From: JANRKF01 sp964518725
Lineage (GTDB): Bacteria; Pseudomonadota; Alphaproteobacteria; Rickettsiales; SXRF01
Assembly: GCA_964518725.1 (NCBI GenBank)
Contig: CAZFKP010000019.1
Span: 1 to 53,982 of the forward strand
DNA length: 53,982 nt
Direction: 5' to 3'
The position numbers and the translations under genes are program-made. Positions within the stretch are counted from its first letter, which is position 1. Every line of letters starts with the position of its first letter. This document shows, piece after piece, positions 17,212 to 24,279 of this stretch. Below the pieces are notes generated by a model that saw only the letters and a program-made list of their open reading frames with translations, ran no database searches and was not told the DNA's origin.

Positions 17212-17248
17212 GGGCGGAAGAGCGATTGTCTTTAGCGGCAGCAGCCAG

Positions 17249-17836
17249 TCACCGGCCCGCTTGCCTTGCAGCTGCCTCAACCCAGCCAGCAAAATTATCG
17301 TAACCCCGATCATTTACCCAATCATAGGTTTTGAAAATATTGCCCAAAACAGGCGCACCGGAACTCGGCAAATAAGGAGCCGACTTGCGCGAAATATCGG
17401 CCAGGTAAGGTGTTTGCTTCCAATCACCTTCATAGGTAACGGGTTTAATTTTGTCGCCACTGGTGCTGTAGCCAAGACTGTCGAACGGATTGTTCCCGGC
17501 ATAGTCGGTGCCCTTCTGCGGATGCGCAATCGAATGAATGCGGATACCGAACACCCCCATGCCCAGCTCAACGGCTTTTTGAATTTCATAACGCACCCAA
17601 CGGCGGGTGGAGGTTTCATTTCCAATAAGCACGCAAAGCACGCTGGAGCCATTCAGACCGCGGTCGATCAGATTCTTAACTACCTGGTCGCCTTCTTTTT
17701 TTGCTTTCTCTTCCAGCGAGCCATCGAAGTATCCGGCCGTGGTATAATTGTCCTTGGTGATATGGTGGTTTTTCACCGTCATCACGCGCATAATGTCCCG
17801 CTGGTAATGGAAGCTGAAGAATACAGTACGAGCCAT
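17249..17836 (-). CDS. thsB: Thoeris TIR-domain protein ThsB
   Basis: A 195-residue TIR-like protein, very close in length and layout to Bacillus cereus ThsB (about 194 residues). It starts MARTVFFSFHYQRD, typical of the ThsB/MTH538 TIR subgroup. SSVLCVLIGNETSTRRWVRYEI carries the W(80)-x3-E(84) pattern with the presumed catalytic glutamate of the NAD-cleaving site. In Thoeris this protein detects phage infection and makes a cyclic ADP-ribose variant that activates ThsA. It starts three bases after thsA ends, with AAGGA in the thsA tail, so the two are coupled. It is the outermost prophage gene. Confidence 0.9.
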   Translation of the reverse strand: MARTVFFSFHYQRDIMRVMTVKNHHITKDNYTTAGYFDGSLEEKAKKEGDQVVKNLIDRGLNGSSVLCVLIGNETSTRRWVRYEIQKAVELGMGVFGIRIHSIAHPQKGTDYAGNNPFDSLGYSTSGDKIKPVTYEGDWKQTPYLADISRKSAPYLPSSGAPVLGNIFKTYDWVNDRGYDNFAGWVEAAARQAGR

Positions 17837-17839
17837 AAT

Positions 17840-19261
17840 TTAGTTCCTTTTCAAAATATCGATGATGGTGGTAATGGTTTTCACATGGTCGGCTTTGGCG
17901 TCATTCAACGCAGCAAAGGCTTCCCTCAACGCTGGTGGAGCACCGGGGAAATAACTGTCAAAGTTTGCATTCATTTTTTTCCAGAGTTCTTGGGCGATGT
18001 AACCCGTCGCACCTACAGGAATCAAAACCAGCCCCTTCGCCTTAGCGATCTCGAATTCCTCGTTCATGCCGCCTGACAAAACTACCTCGCCATTTTCGAA
18101 TTTGTTTCCGAAAAGGAAAATAGCGATGCCAGCATAGCTGATCATGTCATTGCGATAATCCGTCCAGGTTTTCTTTCCGTCCTCGCTTTGCGGAAACGGG
18201 CGCAGCATTAACTGATCGTGCAGCTTCTGGCCTTTGGTTTCATACACGTACTTCAATACGCCGGTAATCACATGGCTCCCAACGCCCAAACCGAAGCCAG
18301 AAACGATCTTGTATTCATTAACAACGAGCGTTTCGGCCAGTCTGCGGATGAGCTTTTCCGCATCAGGTGCCGTCATATCACCATATTCGTGCGCCGCACC
18401 GGCGATGAATATGGTGCGCTGGCGGAACTGATCTTCAATCATCTGCAGGATAGTGGTGATATCATCGTAGGAATCGACCAGCAGCGTTTGCACTCCGAAG
18501 CGTTTAAGGTCATTGACCTGTAGCGCCTGCTTCTTCTGCGCGTATTCGAATACCGCCTCATCCTCAAATTCGGTGGAGAGAACACGTTTCTGAATGCAAT
18601 AATGGAGGCGGGTTTTCTCATGCAAGCTCACCCGCACCCGGCTGAGAATATAGTCCAGGTTAGGATCGGTGAAACTAAAGCCCAGGAATAGAAAAGTCTT
18701 TGAAATGAGATCGCCGCTAAGGGCGGTGACGAAAGGCTCGCGCGCGACGTGATAGCGCTCGTAATCGTCTTTGGTGAGCACGGCATCCTGCGGATGATCA
18801 ATATCGCCATGCATTTTATAGACGATGGCATCACGCTTTGGCTTGGTGTTTTGAAGCTGATCGACGGTGTACTTTACATCCGCGATTTTTCCTGCCCTGG
18901 TAAGCGCAGTTTCGATCACCTTATCGTAGTTGGTTGTCCAATAAGTTTTAATCGGCAGCCTCGCAAGGACGCGATGGTTGGCGCTCTCCTGATGGTCTTT
19001 GGAGAATTGCAGCATCAGCTCCTGATTCAGCCCGCTACGGGTTTGCGATTCATTGAGATGGAACTGCGCGATGGATACCAAGTCGGTCTCCTGATCGATG
19101 TTGAGGCCGAGTTCCTTGGCAATCGGCTTAAGCAATTCCTTCCAGCTGACAAAACCCGCCGCAAGTGAAAGCCCGGCGCCCGCGAAAACAGCTGCATTTT
19201 CCTCTTGCAGCTCCCTCACAAACTTGTTGATGAACGCATCGATAGCGGGTGTGATTTTCAT
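17840..19261 (-). CDS. thsA: Thoeris effector ThsA (SIR2-SLOG NADase)
   Basis: A 473-residue effector. The N-terminal SIR2-like domain (about 1-275) has the GAGLS nucleotide loop (28-32), TTNYD with Asn111 and MHGDIDHP with His151, matching the catalytic Asn/His pair of B. cereus ThsA (N112, H152). The C-terminal SLOG domain (about 282-473) has TIFIAGAAHEYG, KIVSGFGLGVG and SGGMNEEFEIA. Arg370 and Glu402 fall where the ligand-binding Arg and Glu of the B. cereus protein are reported. Once bound to the ThsB signal it degrades NAD and kills the infected cell. It has its own promoter upstream. Confidence 0.92.
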   Translation of the reverse strand: MKITPAIDAFINKFVRELQEENAAVFAGAGLSLAAGFVSWKELLKPIAKELGLNIDQETDLVSIAQFHLNESQTRSGLNQELMLQFSKDHQESANHRVLARLPIKTYWTTNYDKVIETALTRAGKIADVKYTVDQLQNTKPKRDAIVYKMHGDIDHPQDAVLTKDDYERYHVAREPFVTALSGDLISKTFLFLGFSFTDPNLDYILSRVRVSLHEKTRLHYCIQKRVLSTEFEDEAVFEYAQKKQALQVNDLKRFGVQTLLVDSYDDITTILQMIEDQFRQRTIFIAGAAHEYGDMTAPDAEKLIRRLAETLVVNEYKIVSGFGLGVGSHVITGVLKYVYETKGQKLHDQLMLRPFPQSEDGKKTWTDYRNDMISYAGIAIFLFGNKFENGEVVLSGGMNEEFEIAKAKGLVLIPVGATGYIAQELWKKMNANFDSYFPGAPPALREAFAALNDAKADHVKTITTIIDILKRN

Positions 19262-19296
19262 GCCATGTCCCTGAATTATCGTTTTTTAACCCTATA

Positions 19297-19325
19297 TAAA
19301 TAGAGCGTAAACGGAGGGTTTGCAA
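19297..19325 (-). promoter_or_regulatory. promoter of the thsA-thsB unit
   Basis: On the minus strand TTGCAA (19325-19320), 17 bases, TATTTA (19302-19297), followed by AGGGA and the thsA ATG at 19261. The spacing is ideal and the -10 good. It lies between the integrase stop and thsA, so the defence genes can be expressed in the lysogen independently of the phage repressor operon. Confidence 0.6.
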
Positions 19326-19375
19326 TGGCACCACCTAAACTCGCTGGAAGCGGCGGTCACTCATGGTTTTAGGCG

Positions 19376-20599
19376 TTAACTTACCAGCTGCAGGTGCGGC
19401 TTCGGCTGGTTGGGATCGGGCAGCTTCGGCGTGGCGGCGGCAATGGCGTTGCTGATCTCCTCCGCCGCCTTGCGCATCTGATCCGATGCGAGGTGGGCGT
19501 AGCGCAGCGTGGTTTGTACCTGCGTATGGCCTAACAGCGCGCCGATCATTGGCATGGAATAACCGAGCGAATTCGCCATACTGGCATGGCTGTGCCGCAA
19601 GTCGTGAAGGTGAAGCTCGGTTTTAATACTTGCCGCCCGCTTGATGCGATCCCACGGCTTTTTGATGTCCGTGATAGGCTTACCGCCATTGCGCTCGCTG
19701 GCGACCACATATGGGTTGCCCTCAATCTGCTTCAGGTGCCGCAGTACTTCATAGAGATACGGCGTAATAAAAAGCGTTTTAGGGCGCTTTTCTTTGGTGG
19801 CTTCCTTCGGCATGCGGATTTCCTTCCGTTCGAAATCCACCCATTCCCATTTCAGGTTGCGCGCTTCGCCGGGGCGACAGCCGGTGTGCATCATGATGCG
19901 TATCATCGCCAGCACGGCGGGGCTTTCGGTCAGTGTCCGCTCGGCGCGCTGCAGGGCGGCATCGATGGCGGCGAATTCCTCCTTACTCAAAAAGCGCTCA
20001 CGCTTGTTTTCGGGGTAACGTTCGATTTTAAAGCATGGGTTGGTGTTGCGGTCGCGCAGTTCCCATACCTCCGCCTTGCTCAAAATGGAAGATAGGCAAG
20101 CCAGCGCCCGGTTCGCGCCGCATGGGCGGTGGCTATTTTTGGTCATGAAATCGACCACATCGCGCCGCTCGATAGAGCGAATTTTCATGCGGCCAAAATG
20201 CGGCAGCAATACGCAGCTTAGGATTTGCTCGTTGCTCTGGAAGGTGGCGGCGCGGTTTCGAATGGCGCTGTGCTCTTTCATGAATTTCTCCGACACCTCG
20301 GCGAAGGTGGGCTGGGTGCGTTGCATTTCATCCTCGCGCACCGGATCTGCACCTTTGGATATGTGGTAGCACAAATCCTTCGCCATCTGGCGCGCCTGTT
20401 CGACGGTAAGGTTGCCGAATTTCCCCAGCGTTTTCCGGCGCGAGCGATTATCCTTATTGCGGTAATTCAGAATGAAGGATTTGGAACCGCCCGGCGTTAT
20501 AAGCAGCCCGAAGCCTTTCACTTCCTGGTCCCAGAGATATTGGGTTTCACCATTTGCTTCCATGGATTCCACCAAGCGTTTTGTCAGTTTATCAGCCAT
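19376..20599 (-). CDS. tyrosine integrase
   Basis: A 407-residue site-specific recombinase. The N-terminal domain (KGFGLLITPGGSKSFILNYR, then LGKFGNLTVEQARQMA) is the DUF4102-type arm-binding domain of tRNA-targeting integrases, followed by a core-binding domain. The catalytic domain has TGCRPGEARNL (Arg), HDLRHSHAS (His-x2-Arg), GHTQVQTTLRYAHL (His/Trp position and Tyr nucleophile). An in-frame start at 20626 exists, but AGGGAG sits correctly for the ATG at 20599. The target is probably the tRNA at 16996-17040. Unusually, the two Thoeris genes separate the integrase from the attachment site. Confidence 0.95.
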   Translation of the reverse strand: MADKLTKRLVESMEANGETQYLWDQEVKGFGLLITPGGSKSFILNYRNKDNRSRRKTLGKFGNLTVEQARQMAKDLCYHISKGADPVREDEMQRTQPTFAEVSEKFMKEHSAIRNRAATFQSNEQILSCVLLPHFGRMKIRSIERRDVVDFMTKNSHRPCGANRALACLSSILSKAEVWELRDRNTNPCFKIERYPENKRERFLSKEEFAAIDAALQRAERTLTESPAVLAMIRIMMHTGCRPGEARNLKWEWVDFERKEIRMPKEATKEKRPKTLFITPYLYEVLRHLKQIEGNPYVVASERNGGKPITDIKKPWDRIKRAASIKTELHLHDLRHSHASMANSLGYSMPMIGALLGHTQVQTTLRYAHLASDQMRKAAEEISNAIAAATPKLPDPNQPKPHLQLVS

Positions 20600-20670
20600 A
20601 ATTTTCTCCCTTGTTGTGGCCTCCACACTGACGCTCGTTTTTCGAGTGAAATCAACGAGTTAATCATATA

Positions 20671-21024
20671 TCAAGCTATTGTATTAGCTTGACTATTCGG
20701 CGCTGGCATGGATGCGCTTTCTTGCGCGGTAGACTGAAACATGCGCTCGCGTTCGAACATCAGCACACCATTCGCGCCGAAGAGCGGATAACGCACTTGT
20801 GCCTTCGGGCCTGGGCCGGTTTTAATGTAGATCGGACCGCCCCCGGTGAAACGCCAGTGATTAAGGCAGCTGATGGAAAGCTCCCAGCGCTTTGCCAACG
20901 CTTCCGGCTTCAGAAACACATTATCGGTCACCAGCGCCAGGCCATGGCGTTGAAAATAGCTGGTCAGCGCATCGAAAATTTGTGGGATGTCCGCAGGCTT
21001 TAGCGCGTTTAAATCAACTTGCAT
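20671..21024 (-). CDS. HTH protein, excisionase-like candidate
   Basis: A 117-residue protein. The middle has LAKRWELSISCLNHWRFTG followed by GGPIYIKTGPGPKAQVRYPL, the layout of a MerR/AlpA/excisionase winged helix with its basic wing. It may regulate or direct excision, since it lies immediately upstream of the integrase gene (72 bp). The frame is open to 21087, but the start at 21024 has GGGG six bases upstream and overlaps the preceding gene by 11 bp, as in coupled genes. Confidence 0.65.
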   Translation of the reverse strand: MQVDLNALKPADIPQIFDALTSYFQRHGLALVTDNVFLKPEALAKRWELSISCLNHWRFTGGGPIYIKTGPGPKAQVRYPLFGANGVLMFERERMFQSTAQESASMPAPNSQANTIA

Positions 21025-21241
21025 GCGCATCCCCGTCAGCCCGGCATTGCGGGTAAAGCCATTCAGGAATGCACACGCCACCTTCACAGCATCCGCTAAT
21101 CCAATTGATGATTAGCCAGTCAAAAAAGAGTGCGAACAACAACACCACGAAGGCGGTGATAATATAATGGAAGGCTTGCTGCCATGTGAGGCATGCACGC
21201 CAATTATGAAATTTTTCTATTACTATTTTTATCATTTCCAT
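21014..21241 (-). CDS. small membrane protein in the repressor-integrase operon
   Basis: A 75-residue protein with one strong membrane helix (AFHYIITAFVVLLFALFFDWLI) after a basic N-terminus, then a cysteine pair (SGCCEGG) and a short polar tail. GGGAG precedes the ATG at 21241; the frame is open to 21310. Family unknown. Small membrane proteins expressed beside a phage repressor often act in superinfection exclusion, but nothing in the sequence proves that here. Confidence 0.6.
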   Translation of the reverse strand: MEMIKIVIEKFHNWRACLTWQQAFHYIITAFVVLLFALFFDWLIINWISGCCEGGVCIPEWLYPQCRADGDAHAS

Positions 21242-21263
21242 GGTGGCTCTCCCGGTTAAAATG

Positions 21264-21287
21264 TACCCATGGGTATTAGCCGGTAAC
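21264..21287. promoter_or_regulatory. palindrome and half operator before the small membrane gene
   Basis: TACCCATGGGTA (21264-21275) is a perfect 12-bp palindrome, and CGGTAAC (21281-21287) is one half of the 17-bp repressor operator described at 21359 and 21992. Both lie within 50 bp upstream of the small membrane protein gene, so they may control its transcription. Confidence 0.35.
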
Positions 21288-21358
21288 ACGAAATGAAATT
21301 TTTTGTCCACTAAAAATTGCAGAGGATGAAAATATTTTTTGTGCTAAATCAGTGATTT

Positions 21359-21375
21359 GTTGCCGAAGCGGCAAC
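21359..21375. promoter_or_regulatory. phage repressor operator, copy 1
   Basis: GTTGCCGAAGCGGCAAC is a perfect inverted repeat with 7-bp arms and a 3-base centre. It lies just past the 3' end of the CI-like gene and upstream of the small membrane protein - integrase operon. It matches the copy at 21992-22008 in 15 of 17 positions. Confidence 0.7.
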
Positions 21376-21385
21376 CAAGAGAGCC

Positions 21386-21982
21386 TTAAGCGCGTTTCAC
21401 ATGCAGGATGGGATGCACGGCTTCTAATTTCTCGTCAAACATCATGGCTTTGGAGTCGTGTGGCTGCAGCATATAATGTCCGGCCTTGGAACCCTTGGAA
21501 ACCCAGGCCAGCAGCTTCTTTCCGCGCTGTTTTCCTTCCAGCACCACCACGCATTCCCTGTCTAGAAATTCAGTCTCGCGGGCGGCGGGAATGCTGTCGA
21601 AATATAGCAGGTCGTTATTGCCGTGCGCTGGCTTCAGCCCTTGCTGCTTAATCCTTACGGCTTCCGCAGTTTCCGGCAATCCAACGATTAGCTCGACGCG
21701 CTCTCGCTTGGCAACGTGCACATTCATGATGAATGATTTGTGGCGGATAATGCCGGTCACCGGCGCGGAGGGCATTTCCAAATCGGGCGAATCCAGATCT
21801 TCCGGTTTGCAGCCGAGCGCCTTAGCGATGTCATGGCGATATTTCTCAAAGCCAACGGTATAGCCGGTTTCAATGCGGTTGAGGGTGGGCACTGGAATAC
21901 CATGCTCGCCGATCATTCCGGCCAGGCGTTTTTGCGTCCAGCTCTTGCGCCTGCGCAGGTATGAAATGTTGTTTGCGGTCAT
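21386..21982 (-). CDS. CI-like phage repressor with degenerate S24 domain
   Basis: A 198-residue protein. The N-terminal XRE-type helix-turn-helix (about 5-58: WTQKRLAGMIGEHGIPVPTLNRIETG) is followed by a linker and a C-terminal domain with the LexA/CI strand order (GNNDLLYFDS, then ECVVVLEGKQRGKKLLAWVSK, then YMLQPHD). Where LexA/CI proteins have the self-cleavage serine (GDSMEP), this one reads QGLKPA with glycine 115, so RecA-driven cleavage may not occur. It is divergent from the Cro-like gene and flanked by operators on both sides. Confidence 0.85.
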   Translation of the reverse strand: MTANNISYLRRRKSWTQKRLAGMIGEHGIPVPTLNRIETGYTVGFEKYRHDIAKALGCKPEDLDSPDLEMPSAPVTGIIRHKSFIMNVHVAKRERVELIVGLPETAEAVRIKQQGLKPAHGNNDLLYFDSIPAARETEFLDRECVVVLEGKQRGKKLLAWVSKGSKAGHYMLQPHDSKAMMFDEKLEAVHPILHVKRA

Positions 21983-21991
21983 CCGATATCA

Positions 21992-22008
21992 GTTACCGGA
22001 ACGGCAAC
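21992..22008. promoter_or_regulatory. phage repressor operator, copy 2
   Basis: GTTACCGGAACGGCAAC is a near-perfect inverted repeat (6 of 7 arm pairs) with the same spacing as copy 1. It lies 10 bp upstream of the repressor start codon, in the shared region between repressor and Cro-like genes. Confidence 0.7.
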
Positions 22009-22026
22009 CGCTTGTCTAGCCCAAAG

Positions 22027-22045
22027 TGAAATTATTTCATTGACA
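22027..22045 (+). promoter_or_regulatory. likely -35 region of the rightward early promoter, with adjacent palindrome
   Basis: TTGACA (22040-22045) is a perfect -35, immediately preceded by the 13-bp palindrome TGAAATTATTTCA (22027-22039), which may be the Cro-like operator. The -10 is poor (GATTCT at 22064-22069). If correct, transcription begins only a few bases before the gene at 22077. Confidence 0.45.
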
Positions 22046-22076
22046 ATAAATTTCATTTCCGGCGATTCTAGGCGGC

Positions 22077-22352
22077 ATGAAATTAAAACAATGGCTTCTC
22101 ATGACGGGCATGAAGCAAAACGAGCTGGCGCAGCTCGTGGGTGTTTCTAAGTCCACCATCAACCGGGTTATCGTGCATGGGCGCGTACTCGATCCCGAAG
22201 TCATTATCCGCATTTATTTTATTACCTTTGGCGCGGTGCGCCCGGATGACTTCTACGATTTGGAATCCGTCCCTTCCGATATTCAGGCGCTTTTCCGGTC
22301 GGGAAAGCTATGGCGCGGCGTCACAGCACAGGAAGCATCGGATGCAGCATGA
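22077..22352 (+). CDS. Cro-like HTH regulator
   Basis: A 91-residue protein with an N-terminal helix-turn-helix (MKQNELAQLVGVSKSTINRV) in the usual XRE arrangement. Its size and divergent position against the CI-like gene are those of a Cro protein, which would shut off the repressor promoter and allow early lytic transcription. It is the first gene of a tightly overlapping early operon (ATGA overlap with the next gene). Confidence 0.8.
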   Translation: MKLKQWLLMTGMKQNELAQLVGVSKSTINRVIVHGRVLDPEVIIRIYFITFGAVRPDDFYDLESVPSDIQALFRSGKLWRGVTAQEASDAA

Positions 22353-22669
22353 CAGACGATCGCCGCCCACTTCCTTCGCGCCGCCAGCATCAAACGCATG
22401 AGTTTGAATTCGAAGGAAGCCGCTTTTACCTGACCGTGGGCTTTTACGGCGATGGGCGCATCGGTGAAGTGTGGCTCGATGGCCCGCGCAGCGACAGCGC
22501 CCTTTACCACATTGTCCAAGATGGCTGCGTGATGATTTCGCATCTGCTGCAGCGCTTCGTGTCGCCGGAAACCATAGTGGCATCACTGCCGCGCAAGGAG
22601 GATGGCGGGCCAGGCTCGGTGCTGGGTGCGATTATATTTCGGCTTATAGAGCTGGGGAGCGCGCAATGA
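22349..22669 (+). CDS. TSCPD-like domain protein
   Basis: A 106-residue protein. The core FYLTVGFYGDGRIGEVWLDG and the helical tail with ISHLLQRFVSPETIVASLPR follow the pattern of the TSCPD domain found at the C-terminus of some ribonucleotide reductases and as free-standing phage proteins. The cysteines of the reductase tail are not present. The start in an ATGA overlap fixes it at 22349. Its role is unknown. Confidence 0.65.
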   Translation: MTDDRRPLPSRRQHQTHEFEFEGSRFYLTVGFYGDGRIGEVWLDGPRSDSALYHIVQDGCVMISHLLQRFVSPETIVASLPRKEDGGPGSVLGAIIFRLIELGSAQ

Positions 22670-23430
22670 GCAAACTGCCCTACATGCCCTTCTTCTGCGA
22701 TGCCTACCTGGTCGACACCTCCGTGCTGTCGCTGGAAGCGCAAGGCGCATACATGCGCCTGCTCGCGCATATGTGGCTGGCCGGTGGCTCGATTCCCGAC
22801 GATGATAAACGCATCGCGCGCATGCTCGGCGTGCATGTGAATAAGTGGATGAATATCCGGAAAACCCTAGAGGGGTTTTTTGAAAAACCCACCCCCGGTT
22901 TGCTCAGCCAGAAACGCTTGCAGCGGGAGTACCTTAAGGTCGAGGGTAAGAGTGAAGCCAATCGACAAAATGCCCTCACTAGATGGGAAGGCAACAGCCC
23001 GAAAAACAACAATTCAGGTTATACGAACGCATCCGGCTCGCATAAGCGAACGCGAAGCGGAAGCGGTGCGAGAAGCCTTGCGAATTTACTGCCAACGCCA
23101 AGCCAACCGAATCCTAACCTAAACCTAAATATAAATATAAGTAATAAGGTTGGTGAAGCCGATTCCTGTGGAAAACTCGGCTTTGAAGGCGATCCGCTGG
23201 CAGGATTTATCAACGCGCTGATTGACACCTTCACCCGCCTCAAGCTGCAGCCGCCGCAGGATTACGATATCGTACATGGCTGGCTGCAGCTCACACCCGA
23301 TCCCGGCACAACCGTACTGCCGGTCATTCAGGGCATGCTGCTCTTCATTGCCACCAAGCATATGCCCGCACCTTCCAGCTGGCGATATTTCGAACAGGCC
23401 GTGCTTTCCAGTATTCAGGGAGGCCGGTAA
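22666..23430 (+). CDS. DUF1376 (YdaU-like) phage replication-region protein
   Basis: A 254-residue protein. The N-terminal 110 residues are a DUF1376 domain (MPFFCDAYLVDTSVLSLEAQ, then GAYMRLLAHMWLAGGSIPDDD). The middle is low-complexity (NPNLNLNINIS), and the C-terminus is a helical domain. Proteins of this kind sit where phages carry replication initiators or helicase loaders. The start in an ATGA overlap is certain by context; the longer open frame upstream is not used. Confidence 0.85.
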   Translation: MSKLPYMPFFCDAYLVDTSVLSLEAQGAYMRLLAHMWLAGGSIPDDDKRIARMLGVHVNKWMNIRKTLEGFFEKPTPGLLSQKRLQREYLKVEGKSEANRQNALTRWEGNSPKNNNSGYTNASGSHKRTRSGSGARSLANLLPTPSQPNPNLNLNINISNKVGEADSCGKLGFEGDPLAGFINALIDTFTRLKLQPPQDYDIVHGWLQLTPDPGTTVLPVIQGMLLFIATKHMPAPSSWRYFEQAVLSSIQGGR

Positions 23431-24005
23431 TGGGCAAGAAGCGCAAGCTGAAGAAATCGCTACCAGTGCGCCCGCCTATTGAGGGGCGTGAGCCTGATCG
23501 TGGCACGCCGGAGCTGGCTAAGCATTATGAAATGGATATTGTCGTCATCGATAAGGTGAAGGTTGCACGCCTGCGCGATAAGCGCTCCATCGATAAATAT
23601 CACCGCCTTTACCTGGTGGATGAGGATAAAGGCGTAAGCGAGCATTACCGGCGCGGCATTAACGCCGAGCAGTACACCGCTGCCGACCGCATTTCAAACA
23701 ACTATGAGCGCGCACAGCCCCGCCTTTCCCGCGAGCTGACACCGATGGTATTTGACAAAGGCATTGATCCCAGCAAATATCCAATCGAAATTCAAATGGA
23801 GGCTATCCACCTCCACAACCGCGTGCTGCAACCATTGAGCCAGGAATCGCAGCTGATCATCCGGCATATATGCTGCTACGGCGAAGGCCTGAATGAATAT
23901 GAGGTCAGCAAGCGCTGGCGGAAAGGCTACGGCATTACCCGTTTACGCGAGGCGCTGGACGAGTTAGCGAAATCATTTAAAGCGTTGCGCGAACCTCGGC
24001 GTTGA
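23430..24005 (+). CDS. DUF6456-like protein
   Basis: A 191-residue basic protein. The C-terminal two thirds (HYRRGINAEQYTAADRISN..., QPLSQESQLIIRHICCYGEGL, RLREALDELAKSF) resemble the DUF6456 domain of alphaproteobacterial proteins, thought to be DNA-binding. It begins in a TAATG overlap with the gene before and is the last gene of the early operon. Confidence 0.6.
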   Translation: MGKKRKLKKSLPVRPPIEGREPDRGTPELAKHYEMDIVVIDKVKVARLRDKRSIDKYHRLYLVDEDKGVSEHYRRGINAEQYTAADRISNNYERAQPRLSRELTPMVFDKGIDPSKYPIEIQMEAIHLHNRVLQPLSQESQLIIRHICCYGEGLNEYEVSKRWRKGYGITRLREALDELAKSFKALREPRR

Positions 24006-24030
24006 CAACAGGTGCACCTAAATGTTAGGG

Positions 24031-24263
24031 TGCGAACCATCATCGCACAATTGTTTGTGCCGCAAGCCCGCCTCCCAGCGGGTTTTTTTATGCCCGCAAA
24101 TGCCCAGCCCCCGCGGCTCTCCGCGCTGTCTCATTCATGCAACGCGCACAGGCCGAGGCGACGGTTCCTTCCCGGCCGGAAAACGTATGCGGGGGGCAAA
24201 GCGGCGGGATTTCGCTAGTGACAGGAAAAAAAACCGGGTTCGCAGTTCGCACCCCGGTTCGCA
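24031..24263. repeat. GTTCGCA repeats in the gap after the early operon
   Basis: GTTCGCA occurs at 24238-24244, 24245-24251 and 24257-24263, and its complement TGCGAAC at 24031-24037. The outer pair extends to GGTGCGAACC / GGTTCGCACC. AACCGGG and CCCGGTT around the first two repeats can also pair. The 274-bp gap (24006-24279) has no convincing gene. Iteron-like repeats after replication genes suggest an origin or a regulator site; nothing decides between them. Confidence 0.4.
24067..24089 (+). terminator. intrinsic terminator of the early operon
   Basis: CCCGC, loop CTCCCA, GCGGG, then seven T. The stem is short (5 bp) but GC-only and the T run is strong. It lies 62 bp after the DUF6456-like gene. 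Confidence 0.7.
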
Positions 24264-24279
24264 CCTTTTGGAATTTACC

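Larger units (their letters stand above)
16942..17248. other. 307-bp gene-free junction between chromosome and prophage
   Basis: This stretch holds the ybgC upstream region, the tRNA 3' half that marks the attachment site (16996-17040), and the phage end sequence with a repeated GCTGACA motif (17174-17211). A long plus-strand frame that begins at 17129 is antisense to the thsB and thsA genes and is not taken as real. Confidence 0.7.

Noticed and set aside
17129..18076. 315-residue plus-strand ORF over thsB and the end of thsA
   Set aside because: Antisense to well-supported Thoeris genes; no recognisable domain.
22880..23122. 80-residue ORF inside the DUF1376 gene; possible frameshift
   Set aside because: The main frame continues through a plausible low-complexity linker and its C-terminal domain, so no frameshift is needed.
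24012..24218. 68-residue ORF in the gap after the early operon
   Set aside because: It runs through the terminator hairpin, lacks a ribosome site and has a random-looking composition.
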